Of a DNA stretch of 64,000 nt, positions 45,831 to 57,884 are shown piece after piece (position 1 is the stretch's first letter; each line of letters opens with the position of its first letter). The DNA lies in assembly GCF_902806685.2 (NCBI RefSeq), contig NC_048554.1, positions 6,758,001 to 6,822,000 on the forward strand. The letters run 5' to 3'. The notes beneath the pieces are model-generated. The model saw only the letters and a program-made list of their open reading frames with translations. It was not told the origin of the DNA and did not search any database. Source of the stretch: Maniola hyperantus. Taxonomy: Eukaryota; Arthropoda; Insecta; Lepidoptera; Nymphalidae. The position numbers were made by a program, and so were the translations under genes.

Positions 45831-46905
45831 CTTATAAGTCAATATCCCACGAGATTGGAGTTAATCTTTAAAACAATAGGGTAATAATAAGCATAATTTA
45901 AGTAGGTACTATACGGAAGTCATTTTATATTCCATTGTAATATATTAATTCAATACTACGCAGGTAGGCACTAAAAATATATATAATCACACACACACCA
46001 CCACGCCTACTCCCAAATATGGATTGCATAAATAGATTTGTTGAAATTTAAAACCTATCGAGGCGTAATTTTAAGAAAGAAAAAAAAATGTTTTTGCGAA
46101 CCCAAAATCTTCCAATACAATACGATTAAGCACAAATCAATCATTTCAAATGTATTAAGAGATCTTGAAATGGAAAACTACTGAATCCATCTCCAAGATG
46201 ATTCTCATTATTCTTCATAACATTATCACAAACATTGATGCAATCGATTCTTTGATGTTATAATTTAAAAAAAATCTTACATCACTGGATGTTCCAGAAA
46301 TAATGCCGCAAGCTATGGTAATGCTAAGAACGTCATTTGTTCGACCTATCTTTGTAACGAATGATGATTTCACGTTCGTTAATGAGCTGCATAAATCTCG
46401 GAGCTTTCAAAGGGATCACTTTCTCTCTGTAACGAGCATGAGACGAAATCGAGATTGAAATAAGTTCGCTTAAGTTCACTGAACATTGTGTTATCGACGG
46501 CACCAAACATAATGTTTATCACTCGTCATTCAATCGAATAGATAGATAAATTGAATCAGAACCGGCATTAGATTTGATATGTCATTCTAGTACCGACAAC
46601 GTCAGAATTAGCTGATTGCTGTAGAGAAAAGAACGTTTCATAACTTTTAGTATTGTAACTATTGATGTTTCTTCTATCTGTGACAGCTCTATCTTTAAGT
46701 TCCTATTGCATTGCACTACAAGCAAAGATATTCCAGATAGACAAAGCTCATACCTATGTGAAGTTTTCTCGGTCTCAACGACAGAGACAATGCTCTACAA
46801 AACCACTAGCTCTTTCTAAAGGTCGATGTACATTATTTTCTAGCTGTGAAACAACTATAGGTATCTTTTTCTTTGATTTCACGTCACCGGAATGTTCACG
46901 GCATT
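45831..46905. other. Gene-free stretch
   Basis: AT-rich; an open frame at 46662 runs into the LINE tail and is not supported. Confidence 0.45.
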
Positions 46906-47012
46906 CCGAACCAGTGGTAAGTTAAAACTGCCTGACTATTCATAAGCACTTTTAAAAAGTTTACATGAATAAAAAAACATTCTATTCTATTCTATTCTAT
47001 TCTATTCTATTC
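46906..47012 (+). mobile_element. 5'-truncated LINE tail with (ATTCT)n
   Basis: CCGAACCAGTGGTAAGTTAA to AATAAAAAAACATTCTATTC, closely matching 9577-9679. Confidence 0.7.
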
Positions 47013-47610
47013 GTGTTACTTACTCCAACCCAGAAAACCTCATCATTGCATGATTGTCGTTAAGGGCAAGCCTATCTGACAAAAAGCTTCGTTTGAAAAG
47101 CTTCAATTGCTTACCTATTACATGAACGCCTCATGTTACATATTTAGTATGAGAAACAAAAGCCTTAATAATTGTACTCAAAAAAGCTTTGATCGAAATC
47201 TTTTGTGGTTAATTCGTAACGACGTAATCAACCTTAATTATTACGGTCCACTAACTAAATAAAAATGTTAATATATCATGCGATAATAATACTGATTGAC
47301 TTGAAGAAACTTTGTTTTTCGGATTTCGACTTCCGAACGTGATTGGCGATATTGGATTTCAAGTTTGGCGGCTTTCGGCCCACATAAAGAGCAAAGGGCC
47401 GACGCAACTTTTGGTATTGCGTAAGAATATGTTGACATATCGATAATGTCGAAATTTAATTAGCCCCAATGCATTATGTTTTCGTATTCGCTTTTTTATT
47501 TACTTTGGCTAATTTATAAACTAACACATTTGATAAGTAGAAATTCGAGTTTTATCGATATTTTATTTACATTATATTATTATTATGGCATCAGTACCCA
47601 TCTCTACCCA
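47013..47610. other. Gene-free stretch
   Basis: Nothing supported. Confidence 0.45.
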
Positions 47611-47747
47611 TTAATATTGTGAATGGGAAAGTGTCTTTGTCTTTCAATCACGCCGCAACGGAGCAACGGAACGATGTGATTTTTAGCATGGATATAGTTT
47701 AAAGACCTGAAAAGTGACATAGACTACTTTGTATCCCGGAAAATCGG
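47611..47747 (+). repeat. HelA copy, 3'-truncated
   Basis: GTGAATGGGAAAGTGTCTTT, TCAATCACGCCGCAACGGAG and TATCCCGGAAAATCGG; it runs directly into a minisatellite. Confidence 0.65.
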
Positions 47748-47907
47748 TAAAGCGATAAAAATCTATTCTCATTAAAGAAAAGCTATAACACTCTACTCAC
47801 ATTAAAGGAAAGCGATAGAAGTCTACTCTCATTAAAGAAAAACGATAAAAGTCTACTTCCATTAAAAAAAGCGATAAAAGTCTTCTCTTATTTAAGAAAA
47901 ACTATGG
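47748..47907 (+). repeat. Minisatellite, ~37-bp unit, four copies
   Basis: AAGCGATAAAAATCTATTCT-type units, each followed by CATTAAAGAA, repeat about four times with small changes. Confidence 0.85.
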
Positions 47908-48769
47908 AAAAGAGACGAAGTATTTATTATACTTGCAGTTCGAGATAAAATATGTAGATAGGTATATGAGAGTTAAGTGCTGCCCTAGGAAACAAAGTCA
48001 TAAGTGATAGCCGGAGGGTATCGTGATCCTCGCTAGTTATGTAACGCCTGTAATAGATAATGGATAACGCTAATGACAAGCGATATTTAAAATGTATTAG
48101 GGGCCGCACGAGTGCCACTACACGATCGAGTGGGGCTAATAAGATAACAGCTTACGATTACAACTAAACTTTCACTCTTTCAAAATATTATGGAAATGAA
48201 TGCGCTATTTATTATGAAGAGAGGATTTCGCTCGTGAAAATCTAAATATGTATAAGAAAAGAAAAATCCTGACTCACTGCCTCAGCCAGAGAGAGCACAG
48301 AGGTTACAGTAAAACTTAAAGCCAGTCTTATCTAATTACTGTACAAACCATGTCCGCGTGAAATAGTGCCAAGAATACTGGCTGCATATCCGCAATGGAT
48401 AGCCAGGCTGATTTAAGAGTGAATGCCATTTAATGTAGCCAAGGTCAGGGAATAAAGAAGATTTATATTTTCATGTATATAGAAGCCGGGGACGGTCGCT
48501 AGTATTTGTATAAAATTATTGAGAATATGTATCAATGCGATGTCTGAAGTTTTTTATTAAACTATACAACTAAGTATGGTGAGTGATGGTAAGTGATGAT
48601 GCAGTGAGAAAAAGCGGACTACCCTATTATAATAAACATTTGCCTACCCTTGTAAATCATCATTGATGTCGACTCTAGAGTCAGTCACATTAAATTGTTA
48701 CTCACATTTCATTACTACAGTGGACAGTTTGTTGCTAATTCTTGTATTTTATCAGTGTTTGGCATGCAG
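47908..48769. other. Gene-free stretch
   Basis: Only degraded repeat pieces are visible (for example near 48360-48510 and 48585). Confidence 0.4.
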
Positions 48770-48830
48770 ATACCTATTATGACATAGGCTAAGAAAGGAT
48801 TTTTGAAAATTCAACCCCTAAGGGAGTGAA
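48770..48830 (+). repeat. Fragment of the 35545 family
   Basis: TTGGCATGCAGATACC, CTAAGAAAGGATTTTTGAAA and ATTCAACCCCTAA, ending exactly where a SINE-B begins. Confidence 0.65.
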
Positions 48831-49140
48831 AAGCTGTGATAGCCTAGTGGTTAGGACGTCCGCCTTCTAATCGAAGGTCGGGGTTCAATCCCGGGCACGC
48901 ACCTCTAACTTTTCGGAGTTATATACGTTTTAAGTAATTAAATATCACTTGCTTTAACGGTGAAGAAAAACATCGTGAGGAAACCTGCATGCCTGAGAGT
49001 TCTCCATAATGTTCTGAAAGGTGTGTGAAGTCTACCAATCCGCACATGGCCAGCGTGGTAGACTATGGCCAAAACCCTTCTCACTCTGAGAGGAGACCTG
49101 TGCTCTGTAGTGAGCCGGCTATGGGTCGATCATGATGATG
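48831..49140 (+). mobile_element. SINE-B, full length, best-preserved copy
   Basis: The tRNA-like head GTGATAGCCTAGTGGTTAGG has an anticodon arm CCTTCTAATCGAAGG and a B box GGGGTTCAATCCCGGG. The family body runs through AATATCACTTGCTTTAACGG and GTGTGTGAAGTCTACCAATC to GATCATGATGATGATCA. The TCT in the loop hints at tRNA-Arg; that is inference. Confidence 0.85.
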
Positions 49141-49556
49141 ATCAGTGTTTGTGTTACTGTACGACGTACGTGGTGGTAAGGTGGTGTATTATACCGTATA
49201 CCCCTCCGCCCCGGGAGCGCGTACGCATGCCACCGGACGACATATTTGGCGCACTCGGGTTGACGCAAAAACGTTTAACTTCGCATAAAACAGATTCCCC
49301 GTGGTTTCGTTACCCCGTTTGTAATGACTCTCAGTTTAACCTCGAGAGAATTTTAAAACACTATTTACGCTGCAAACGTAATTAATTGTGCGAGATTGTA
49401 TGACGCGTAATTACGGCACGACAGCTGTAGTAAATATGTATTTATTTGCAATGTCTTTTAAACACCAGTCATTTAATTTGCTTCCGCTACTACTACTAAT
49501 GTTTACATACTTGTTATTGTAACATTTACATTATTGTTTCTGTCACTATACCTACC
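49141..49556. other. Gene-free stretch
   Basis: A moderately GC-rich open patch (49195-49380) lacks splice support or a recognisable protein. Confidence 0.4.
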
Positions 49557-49735
49557 CATATTACAAATGTGAAAGTGTGTTTGTTTGTTAGTTTATTGGT
49601 TAGTTCTCCAATCACGTCGCCATCGGAGCAACGGATCGACGTGATTTTTTGCATTTTTTGCATAGGCTACTTTTATCCCGGGAAAACAAAGAGTTGCCAC
49701 GGGATTTTAAAAACCAAAATCCACGCGTACGAAGC
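49557..49735 (+). repeat. HelA copy
   Basis: CATATTACAAATGTGAAAGTG to AAATCCACGCGTACGAAG; the final GGGCATCAGCTAGT is lost. Confidence 0.7.
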
Positions 49736-50404
49736 TTATGTACAGGTCTTTACTTATGTTTTTAGAGAAATTCCAAGAGATATATTGTACAAAACACTGA
49801 TCTCTACTTGATTACGTTTATATATTTAGTTTAGTAACGGTTTAATTTTATGTCCGTTATAAGGGACAGTCGTTAATAGGATAAGCAATTTACAACGAAA
49901 GTATATTATGATAATTACCATAGAGGTTTAAAAGCGCTGCCCATACTGAGAGTAGCTATCAGAAAGTACGTACTAAACTACGAGTGCGCTTGGGAGCTCT
50001 TATCACGCATTCCTTGTTTAGGGAGAACTTTCTCTGATAATAGGTACTATGGGATTTGAGTGGTGTAACTACTATCTTTACATTGACCGCCGCTTCGTAT
50101 CGAAATAATTACCTCTCTCCATATTAATTATGTCCTAGAACTTTCTAATGTATAAATAGCACCATAGTTGGTAATTGTTTGTGGAGGTAATGAGACGGCT
50201 ATGGACATTTCTCAGACGGATGGCAGTCGCCATCATTATAAGTCTCTTGCGTTACCACTTACGATGTTCATTAAAACTAGTTTATGGTAACGACTTCGTT
50301 TGCAGTATTGCCTCACTTGTACGCCCGCTGTGTGATTTTTATTCGATCTTGCAACATGAAGCAAAGTCAATTTTATTGGCAATTGCATTTTTATTGCAGG
50401 TTAA
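49736..50404. other. Gene-free stretch
   Basis: No supported gene; an open frame here extends into the adjacent SINE. Confidence 0.4.
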
Positions 50405-50411
50405 AAAAAAA

Positions 50412-50702
50412 CATCCTCATCAACCAATCGCTGGCTCACTACTAAGCATGGGTTTCCTCTCAGAATGCGAAAGGTTTGGCCCCCAGTCTACCACGCTGCC
50501 CAAGTTCGGATTGGCAAACGTCACACACCTTTGAGAACATTATGGAGAACTCATAGGCATGCAGGTTTTCTTACAATATTTTTCTTCACTTAAAAGCAAG
50601 TGATATTTCAATGCATCGCGCATAACTCCGAAAATTTATAGGCGCATGCCCGGGATGGAAACTTCCTAAATGGGTCTAGGCGACTAGGCTATCACAGCTA
50701 TT
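50412..50702 (-). mobile_element. SINE-B copy
   Basis: CATCCTCATCAACCAATCGC, TACCACGCTGCCCAAG, ATAACTCCGAAAATTTATAG and a degraded head CCGGGATGGAAAC ... CTAGGCTATCACAGC. Confidence 0.75.
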
Positions 50703-51809
50703 TCAAAAACCGTACAAGAACATAACGAAAACATAATGTAGGACAAAAATGTCATTAATACTGGTTATAACATGTAACAAATGAGAGCGTTGTTAGATAC
50801 TTGTTGCATAGACTATGTGCTAAGATATTAAAATTTTGTTTACGTCTAATCAATGCAGATTAAAAATTGCATTCATTCATGTAAATTGACTTAATTAAAG
50901 TGATATAACATAAGTTACACAACTAACATTTTTGCGGGTCACGTTTGTGTATAATTCAATATTTTATATTAACTATTACATGATGTGAGTTACATACATA
51001 ATATCATGTAGTAAGCAAACAAGATTTATTATTCATTATTATAAAATAGTATCGCAATATAAACAAGAAACGTTTAATACATTACCAAAGGCAGTATTTA
51101 AGTGAAGACCGATAGCGCTTACCTGGAAAAAGAAAAATAAATTAATACATCAGTAGCCTGTAGCCTACTGCCTATCTAATTAGACTAAACTAATAAGCTT
51201 ACACATTAACTATACCTACTTTTATGTTAAAAAAATATCTACGTATTACCTAATACAATATTAGAAAGTTTTAAAATACATATTTTCTTTGATATTCAAA
51301 ACTTTGTATGTTTTCACTACATTAATATTCAGATAACAAAATTATCATTTATGTGACCATACATCTATATTAGTATTATTATTAAAAAATCTACTATATA
51401 CCTAACTATGTACCTATAATAATATTATACACTGACTAGGACCCAGGTATTTTAATTTCCAAGTCAAACTTCAAAGTATAGTTCGAATCGAGTAGAATCA
51501 ATTTGAAGCAGACGTTTTTGTAGGCAGTGAATTATATAATATCGATGTTACACATCGAAGCCATTCAATCAAGTAACGATTTGTTCACCGGTTCTCAAAC
51601 AGATCACAGTTAGTTGCGTATGTACCTACTTCACACATAGGATACACAGGCTTTCATTTTAAGACTCATAACATGACTAAGCCTAAGCTTTATATAAGTA
51701 GTTTAGTATTCTAAGTCCGGACCGGTAAGTAAAACCTCATTTTGGTTAGTCAATAACTCGGTCGATGGACACTAATTTAGACAAAATTCGTAAGGAGTGA
51801 TGGGAAACT
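50703..51809. other. Gene-free stretch
   Basis: Very AT-rich; nothing supported. Confidence 0.5.
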
Positions 51810-52110
51810 TTAAAGGTTGCACGAAACAAGTAGGCTCCGATGGTACGGGCATATCATGCGAAGAAACGATGGACACCCAATAAAGAAAGTACTGAATATC
51901 CCCACAAAAACCACGACGGAGATGAAGACCCCCAGCCATGCCAGCTAGCCCATGCTGCTCCAATGTCGAGACTCGAAAGGGATATTAAAGCCCTTACTTA
52001 ACATATCGCTAATGACAACCCAGGACAGAAAATCCTGGCGCTTACTTACAAGAATGCCTGACCCTAAATGAAATTGGACAAGGGCAAGAGAAACAAGAAG
52101 AATTACTCGG
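51810..52110 (+). pseudogene. LINE reverse-transcriptase 3' remnant
   Basis: One frame reads RLRWYGHIMRRNDGHPIKKV, a pattern typical of the C-terminal part of LINE proteins. A frameshifted continuation has DRKSWR and RMPDPK near 52027-52080. It is broken by stops and not functional. Confidence 0.55.
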
Positions 52111-52420
52111 CCGATACTAAATCAAAGCTGATGTGCACGACACATCGCGATTAGCGTAAGCATCAAATAAATTCCCTAGCTAAGCAAAGTGGAATGCGTT
52201 TTGGAAACCGCTCATATTCGGAATGCGTTGTCTATCGACTAATAAAAGCGGTTTATCATATATTATAAGTATCAATTAATTTCCTGGTACGCTCGGTGGC
52301 GCCGCGCGCTTAGAATCGGAACTAGGTAGAACGCATAGAGATTCATCCAAGGGCTAACGACTGTCTTCTAACGTACTTGTATAAAATGTCCATTAAATTA
52401 AAAAAAATAGAAGTTATGGA

Positions 52421-53080
52421 CTAAGAGCCAGCACGTGCCAGACCAACGTTATTTTATAAAAGTTAAAAGTTTCTCTGCGTGAGTATTGTCTGCAACACTG
52501 GGGAGGAACGGTTGTTTGGATGTTTGTTTGGATCATGGTGGCTTTGGGAGATAATAGGTATAAAGGTGTAAAAATCTTACATTAAAGTATAAAGTCTAAT
52601 TTTCATATATTATCTTCGAAATATAATTAGGAATCACGTCATGCATTGCCAGACACTTAGTATGGTGATAAACCTCTGCCACAGACCCTTAAACTTTTAA
52701 ACTTTAAGGGTGTCTTGCAGGGGGTTGGCACGAGACGTGTTTTCTAATACTATTCCGAAGAAAATTACAAAAAAATAGACTTAATACTTTGACGTACGAT
52801 CTTTTACACCTTTTTAACCTGTTATCTCCCAAAGCCATCATGATTCAAACAAACATTCAAACAAACGATCCTCCCAGTGTTGGGGACAATCAGATAAACT
52901 TTCAGCTTAGCTTTAGTTTTAAGTTTGCGTAATAATTATCACCACTATATCTTACAAATCCAACATCTGACCATCAAAAAGAGTAATTTATTACCTATTT
53001 TGAATAAATCATTTGGCTTTGACTTGACTTTGCTTTAATAAAATAACGAAGGTCTGGCACGCGCTGGCTCTCTGTCTATT
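52421..53080. mobile_element. Composite long-TIR foldback
   Basis: Outer arms: AGAGCCAGCACGTGCCAGAC at 52424 and its near-inverse at 53051-53075. Inner arms of ~90 bp: 52486-52577 (GGATGTTTGTTTGGATCATG ...) and 52793-52894. The outer end shares AGAGCCAGCGC with the MITE in the THAP intron. Confidence 0.65.
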
Positions 53081-53364
53081 AGTGTTAACACTCGTACCTA
53101 TGTTTCGATTTTTAAACTTTAAATCACGTACTATTGTGCTGAGTTTAATCAATCTTACTATGTTTACTTTGCTACTTCCAATAAGGAAAACAAAAAGGTG
53201 CCTGAGGTGTAATGAGCACGTGCGTAATAAGGCAAGTGTGTCACGTGGCAGGCGGACGTTGCAGCAGAGAGCAGGTGTTGCAAAATTGATCAACACGCTC
53301 CGGGCGGAAAAAACTCTTGCCAAAGCCTTCCACTGGGCACGTGTACTTCTCGTTTTTATGTACC

Positions 53365-53532
53365 TATAGTCCGCAACAAGTCGAGATGGCAATCGGGGTA
53401 TGAAGCGGGGGGACGCTCCGCACACCCACACGTCACCCTCGCTCGCCCGCACCGGGATAGCGCGGGGGCTGTGCGGCTGTGCGAGGCGTTCCCTCCCCGA
53501 TTGCCATTTCGACTTGTCGCGTACCTGCTATA
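53365..53532. mobile_element. MITE-C, complete
   Basis: TATAGTCCGCAACAAGTCGA at the left and its near-inverse ending GCTATA at the right; GC-rich core. Confidence 0.75.
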
Positions 53533-53533
53533 C

Positions 53534-53731
53534 TTGAGCGACTTCAGTCGCGTGGATTTCTTTTTTAAAATCCCTGGGGAACTCTTTGATTTTCCTGGAT
53601 GAAAAGGCTTATGCCACTCTACAGGTTTTAACTATAACCAAGCAAAAATCACGTCGATCCGTTGTTGCTCCGTTCCGACGTGATAAAAGGACAAATTAAC
53701 GAACTAACACACTTTCGCATTTGTAATATGG
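53534..53731 (-). repeat. HelA copy
   Basis: GCGACTTCAGTCGCGTGGAT to CACTTTCGCATTTGTAATA. It abuts MITE-C. Confidence 0.7.
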
Positions 53732-53989
53732 GTAGTGATAGCGCGCAAAACAAGTAGGTAGTCCAATTTGAACACGAGCCCTATGACTGCGCATTGTACA
53801 AAACAGCTCTCAGCCGGACTTGTGCATTTAATCTCTCGTGTGTGTCGTGTCTATGATCTGCGCAAACCGCCATGTTGCAACTTCAGATTGAACTTTTATG
53901 GCCACTTTTTGTGGGATGCCCTGTACGATTCTAATTTCGACGAATTTTTTCGGTCCGACTATAATAAATCAACAAAGAAACGTTATAAC

Positions 53990-54165
53990 TGACTCATCCT
54001 AAATCGTTGGGCCAAGAAAGCTGAAATTTTGCGCAGGCCACAGAGGTTCCCTTTATAATGTAGACAAGGCCGGAGTTCTCAAAATTCCCTCGGGATAGAG
54101 AATAAAAAGAATTTATATTTTTACCGAGCGAAGCTCAAGCGGCAGCTTGTATAGGACATAGTGTG
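53990..54165. repeat. Probable dispersed repeat, unclassified
   Basis: GACTCATCCTAAATCGTTGG, GAATAAAAAGAATTTATATT and ACCGAGCGAAGCTCAAGC have the style of a dispersed repeat end, but only a weak relative is seen near 48360-48510. Confidence 0.35.
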
Positions 54166-54430
54166 CTAGTTAATCAAGCTGTGAAGGGAAGTCGCGGCCA
54201 GTCTAGGTAATTTTATGCAAACCTAACTAGTTAGTCGCGTCGATTTACGCAGGTGCGTGGCTTTCCTGTTGGCTTTTTATGAGGAAAAGTTTACGCAGAG
54301 ATATAACTATGTGGCGTTGTGTCAGACCGTAGCGGATGTCGTAAACTGCATGTTTTAATTTAATATTAACATTTCCCTTCGAGAAAATTCGATACGTAAA
54401 CACCTAATGTGTCTCTTAGTCTAATGTCCA

Positions 54431-54628
54431 CAATTTTTCCACGTGGATGTAGGTATTGTAAAAATTCCGTAGGAACTCTTTGATTTTATGGGACAAAAAT
54501 TAGCTTATGTGCGTCTCCGGGGTGCAAGTTAATTCTGTAAGTACCAAATTTCGTCAAAATTTCGGTTAAACGGATGAGCCGTGAAAAGCTAGTGGACAGG
54601 CAGACACACTTTTGTGTTTATAATATTA
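54431..54628 (-). repeat. HelA-related variant copy
   Basis: CCACGTGGATGTAGGTATTG, GTCAAAATTTCGGTTAAACG, GGCAGACACACTTTTGTG and TTTATAATATTAACC. Confidence 0.65.
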
Positions 54629-55213
54629 ACCATTTTACCGCATAGGTATGAATGAAATATGAATCCATATGGGATACAAAATGTTTAAAATAGTTTTATA
54701 GTTTTTTAGTATTTTTTTTTGAATAACAGGTATCGGAAGTATGTATATGGATATTCAAACCTTTTTTTACATTCAATGGAGACGAATTTGTAAACAGCCG
54801 CTAGTTTATTAACATAGGTACAGGTAAATTTGCAAATTAACAAATTTCATGTCTCTAGGACCAGCGGTTTAGGCTGTGCGTTGATATATAAGTCAGTCAG
54901 GATTTTGAATTTTATATATACAGATAAGCAAGCTTTCTTAATATTGTCGTCTCGAAAACAAACACAAGATACCTATATCAACCAGGCAAACAAAATTAGA
55001 GAGAGTGAGCATAGGCCTTTGGTGACGAGTGAAGAGGGTTATTCATCTGAACCAAATCTTAAACAAATAACCCATTACATAACGACGCTCTTATTTCACG
55101 CGTTGCCGTAAAAAAATCTATTCTTTTCCACCATAAATTTGGACCTGTCGTCGTCTAGTTGATAGCTCAGACAACGCGGTCTATTTTCAAGAGAAAGTTA
55201 TTTCGTGATGCGT
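54629..55213. other. Gene-free stretch
   Basis: Nothing supported. Confidence 0.45.
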
Positions 55214-55269
55214 TCTCCATTTCAGACCCAATAAAAAGTAAAAACTTTTTATTGGGTCTGAAATGGAGA
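55214..55269. repeat. Perfect 26-bp hairpin with 4-base loop
   Basis: Left arm 55214-55239 (TCTCCATTTCAGACCC...), loop AAAA, right arm 55244-55269, with no mismatch. It could be a foldback remnant or a small-RNA-type hairpin. Confidence 0.9.
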
Positions 55270-55320
55270 CTTTTATCATTTATTTTGGAATACACTTGTA
55301 GTTTTTTTGCTTCCTAGGCA

Positions 55321-55600
55321 GTTGTCCGACCGCAGAAGATTAGCGTGAACGAGTTGAGTTAAAAACTAGAAACGAGTTAGCGAGCATCGAGAACCGAGTC
55401 TGTAGTTGGGATAGTTTTGTTGCTGGTGTATGAGTGAGTGTGGAGTGCGACGTGTAAGTAATCGCCGATCATACATTAACAATAATAATTATTAATCCCT
55501 GCGCAAACTGCGCGAGTGTTTTGACCGCCAAAAGAACGTCGCCGAGCTAGTTTTTCTTTCAACACTCTAGTCGCCGCTGTAAGAAACTAGTGAAGAAGCG
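55321..55600. repeat. Family J repeat, inverted copy
   Basis: AGTCTGTAGTTGGGATAG, CTGCGCAAACTGCGCGAGTG and GACCGCCAAAAGAACGTCGC are the inverse of 18181-18480. Confidence 0.55.
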
Positions 55601-56303
55601 CCTACAGTGTGCACAGTGATCAACTACGTATTAATTAATTATAACATCTCTTTTATTGACACGGAATCATACACCGATCGTACGTTTCGCGAGAAAATAG
55701 TCAATAGCTTGTAGTCTATTTTTTAATCCCGGAGACAAAAATGACGTTTCGTGTGTTGCCTGATTTTTACGGCTCTTTAATAGTGATGTGATGCAATCGA
55801 AACTTACCGATAAATATTTGTAGGTAGGTATTCTTGTCAAATGTGCATGAGACAACAAAATGTGTTGAAAATAATTCCAATTCAAATGTTGTATGGGCTC
55901 ATTCTCAATTTATAAGTTTTACATACTATTGAAAAACTCCTTTAATGAATAACTGCCTTAAATCCGTTTCTGTCGTGTTTAGATACTACCAGTTTTCGAA
56001 AATACGGGGAGATGAGTTTGTTGCGTCGATATGGACATACAACTTCAATACATTACTTTTTATGGTTTACATAGGCTACATTTCTTTACTTTTTAATTAA
56101 TTATTTATCCATACTCGGTACTTGGTAGGTAGTACGAATGTAGTTGACTAGAAATCCACTCTCGCCCTTCAAGCGAAAGTTCCCGGAAAACTAGTCATCA
56201 GTAGATGAATCACAGTAAAATTGACATAAGCTGTACACCGAAGAGAAGGTAACAAAATATGAAATACCAAACAATGCAACTTCAGAACATACTACAAGTA
56301 CTG
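55601..56303. other. Gene-free stretch
   Basis: One copy of the ATAGTGATG motif lies at 55780; nothing else is supported. Confidence 0.4.
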
Positions 56304-56520
56304 GATGATGCCCGTGAATTTATCCGCAATGGGATTAGTTTTTTAAAAATCCCGTATGAACTCTTTCATTATCCGGGATCAAAAGTACCCTATGTTCTTC
56401 CCCGGAATGCAAATTGCAACCTATCTCTGTACCAAATTTATCAAAATCGGTGAAACAGATGGGCCGTCAAAAGCTAGCAGACAGCAAGACAGACACACTT
56501 TCGCGTTTATAATATTAGTA
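56304..56520 (-). repeat. HelA-related variant copy
   Basis: GATGATGCCCGTGAATTTAT, CCCCGGAATGCAAATTGCAA, AATCGGTGAAACAGATGGGC and TTTCGCGTTTATAATATTAG. Confidence 0.7.
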
Positions 56521-56830
56521 TGGACTAGTATGGATTAATTCATATCTCAGTCAGTCAGTTTAGTCTTTTATGTGTATTCAATGCTCTTTTCTTATTGTGT
56601 GGCAAATTAATGATCTCCCATGTAAGCACTTCACGACATTTGATATCTATAAATAAAGAATTATTACAAAAATAATCATTGACACCGCTATTACAAATGT
56701 CGAATTGGCTAACACGATCAAAACGATCGTAATTCACCCAAATGGGGTTATTAATACCAAGTAAGTGTTACAGACAAAATTTATGAGCAGAAAACTGGCA
56801 AGCGTTCATCACTGTAGGCACGTCATTAAA

Positions 56831-57296
56831 AAACCGGCCAAGTGCGAGTCAGACTCGCGCAATGAGGGTTCCGTACTACAATCGTATTTTATCGACATTT
56901 CGCACGATAAATCAAAAACTATTATGCCTAAAAAAAGATAAAAATCTGTTTTAGAATGTACAATTAAAGCCCTTTCACTGATGATGCCCCACTTGGTATA
57001 GTAATCTTACTTTGAAAGTTTAAAATAGCAACATTTGTTTATGACCACAATTTATTTTTTTGTGTGTGTAACCACAAATTCACGGTTTTCAGATTTTTCC
57101 CCAAATGCCAGCTATAAGATCTACCTACCTGCCAAATTTCATGATTCTAGGTCAACGGGAAGTACCCTGTAGGTTTCTTGACAGACAGACAGACAGACAG
57201 GCAGACAGACAGACAGACAGAGAGACAGACAGACAGATAACGAAGTGATTCTATAAGGGTTCCGTTTTTCCTTTTGAGGTACGGAACCCTAAAAAT
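56831..57296. mobile_element. GTCY MITE with long (ACAG)n tract
   Basis: AACCGGCCAAGTGCGAGTCA at one end, GGTACGGAACCCTAAAAA at the other; a GACA-type tract of ~60 bp occupies 57180-57238. Confidence 0.8.
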
Positions 57297-57453
57297 AATG
57301 CATTAAAGTATCAAAGTAAATGATCTACGATACATCGCGTCCAGTTATTATCAGAAATGCTTAAACAACGATCGCAATCAATTTGAACATTTATGATAAC
57401 ATGAGTATACTGCTGTAGGCTTAGTATAGGTAAGATTTTACATCTCAATTCAA

Positions 57454-57884
57454 CGTTGATAGAATTCGAGCGTTTAAAACAAAAAAGGTATCTGAACTGG
57501 CTTGTTTCACATCTCAAGTTTGTCCATTATACGTCCACAGCAAGCGCTCCAAGAGGAAACGTTGCGAAATAAAAATCAGTGGTAGCTACTGAATTTTGTC
57601 TTTAAATCGAAATTTTAGGTCCATTTATTTTATGTTGACGTTATTGCATATTAAACTAGATTGAGGAAACTCTCGTTTTCATCCTGAATCGATATCTGTC
57701 AAATATTAGGCTAGGAGTGATGTGAAATGAAAGAAAAATAGCCGTTTCGTAGCCTACCTAGCGTCTAATGTATTTAGGCAACATTTGTCGCCTGCCAGTG
57801 ACGTCAAAGCCTCGAAGTTTTGTTACAAGTTTCCTAACTCGTGAAGCGTGGTTATTGCGTTTCGACGCTCGAATTCTATCAACG
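57454..57884. mobile_element. 431-bp element with perfect 19-bp TIR
   Basis: CGTTGATAGAATTCGAGCG at 57454-57472 is exactly inverted at 57866-57884. No coding frame inside; no clear target duplication. Confidence 0.65.

Noticed and set aside
46662..46925. 87-codon open frame with a hydrophobic start
   Set aside because: It ends inside a LINE tail and has no conserved pattern; likely chance.
48831..48905. tRNA-like sequence
   Set aside because: The head continues into a SINE body shared with four other loci, and there is no proper 3' acceptor strand.
49065..49385. 106-codon open frame
   Set aside because: The first third is SINE-B and the remainder has no recognisable domain, promoter or splice signals.
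50175..50534. 119-codon open frame
   Set aside because: Its second half is an inverted SINE-B and the first half has no recognisable protein or splice context.
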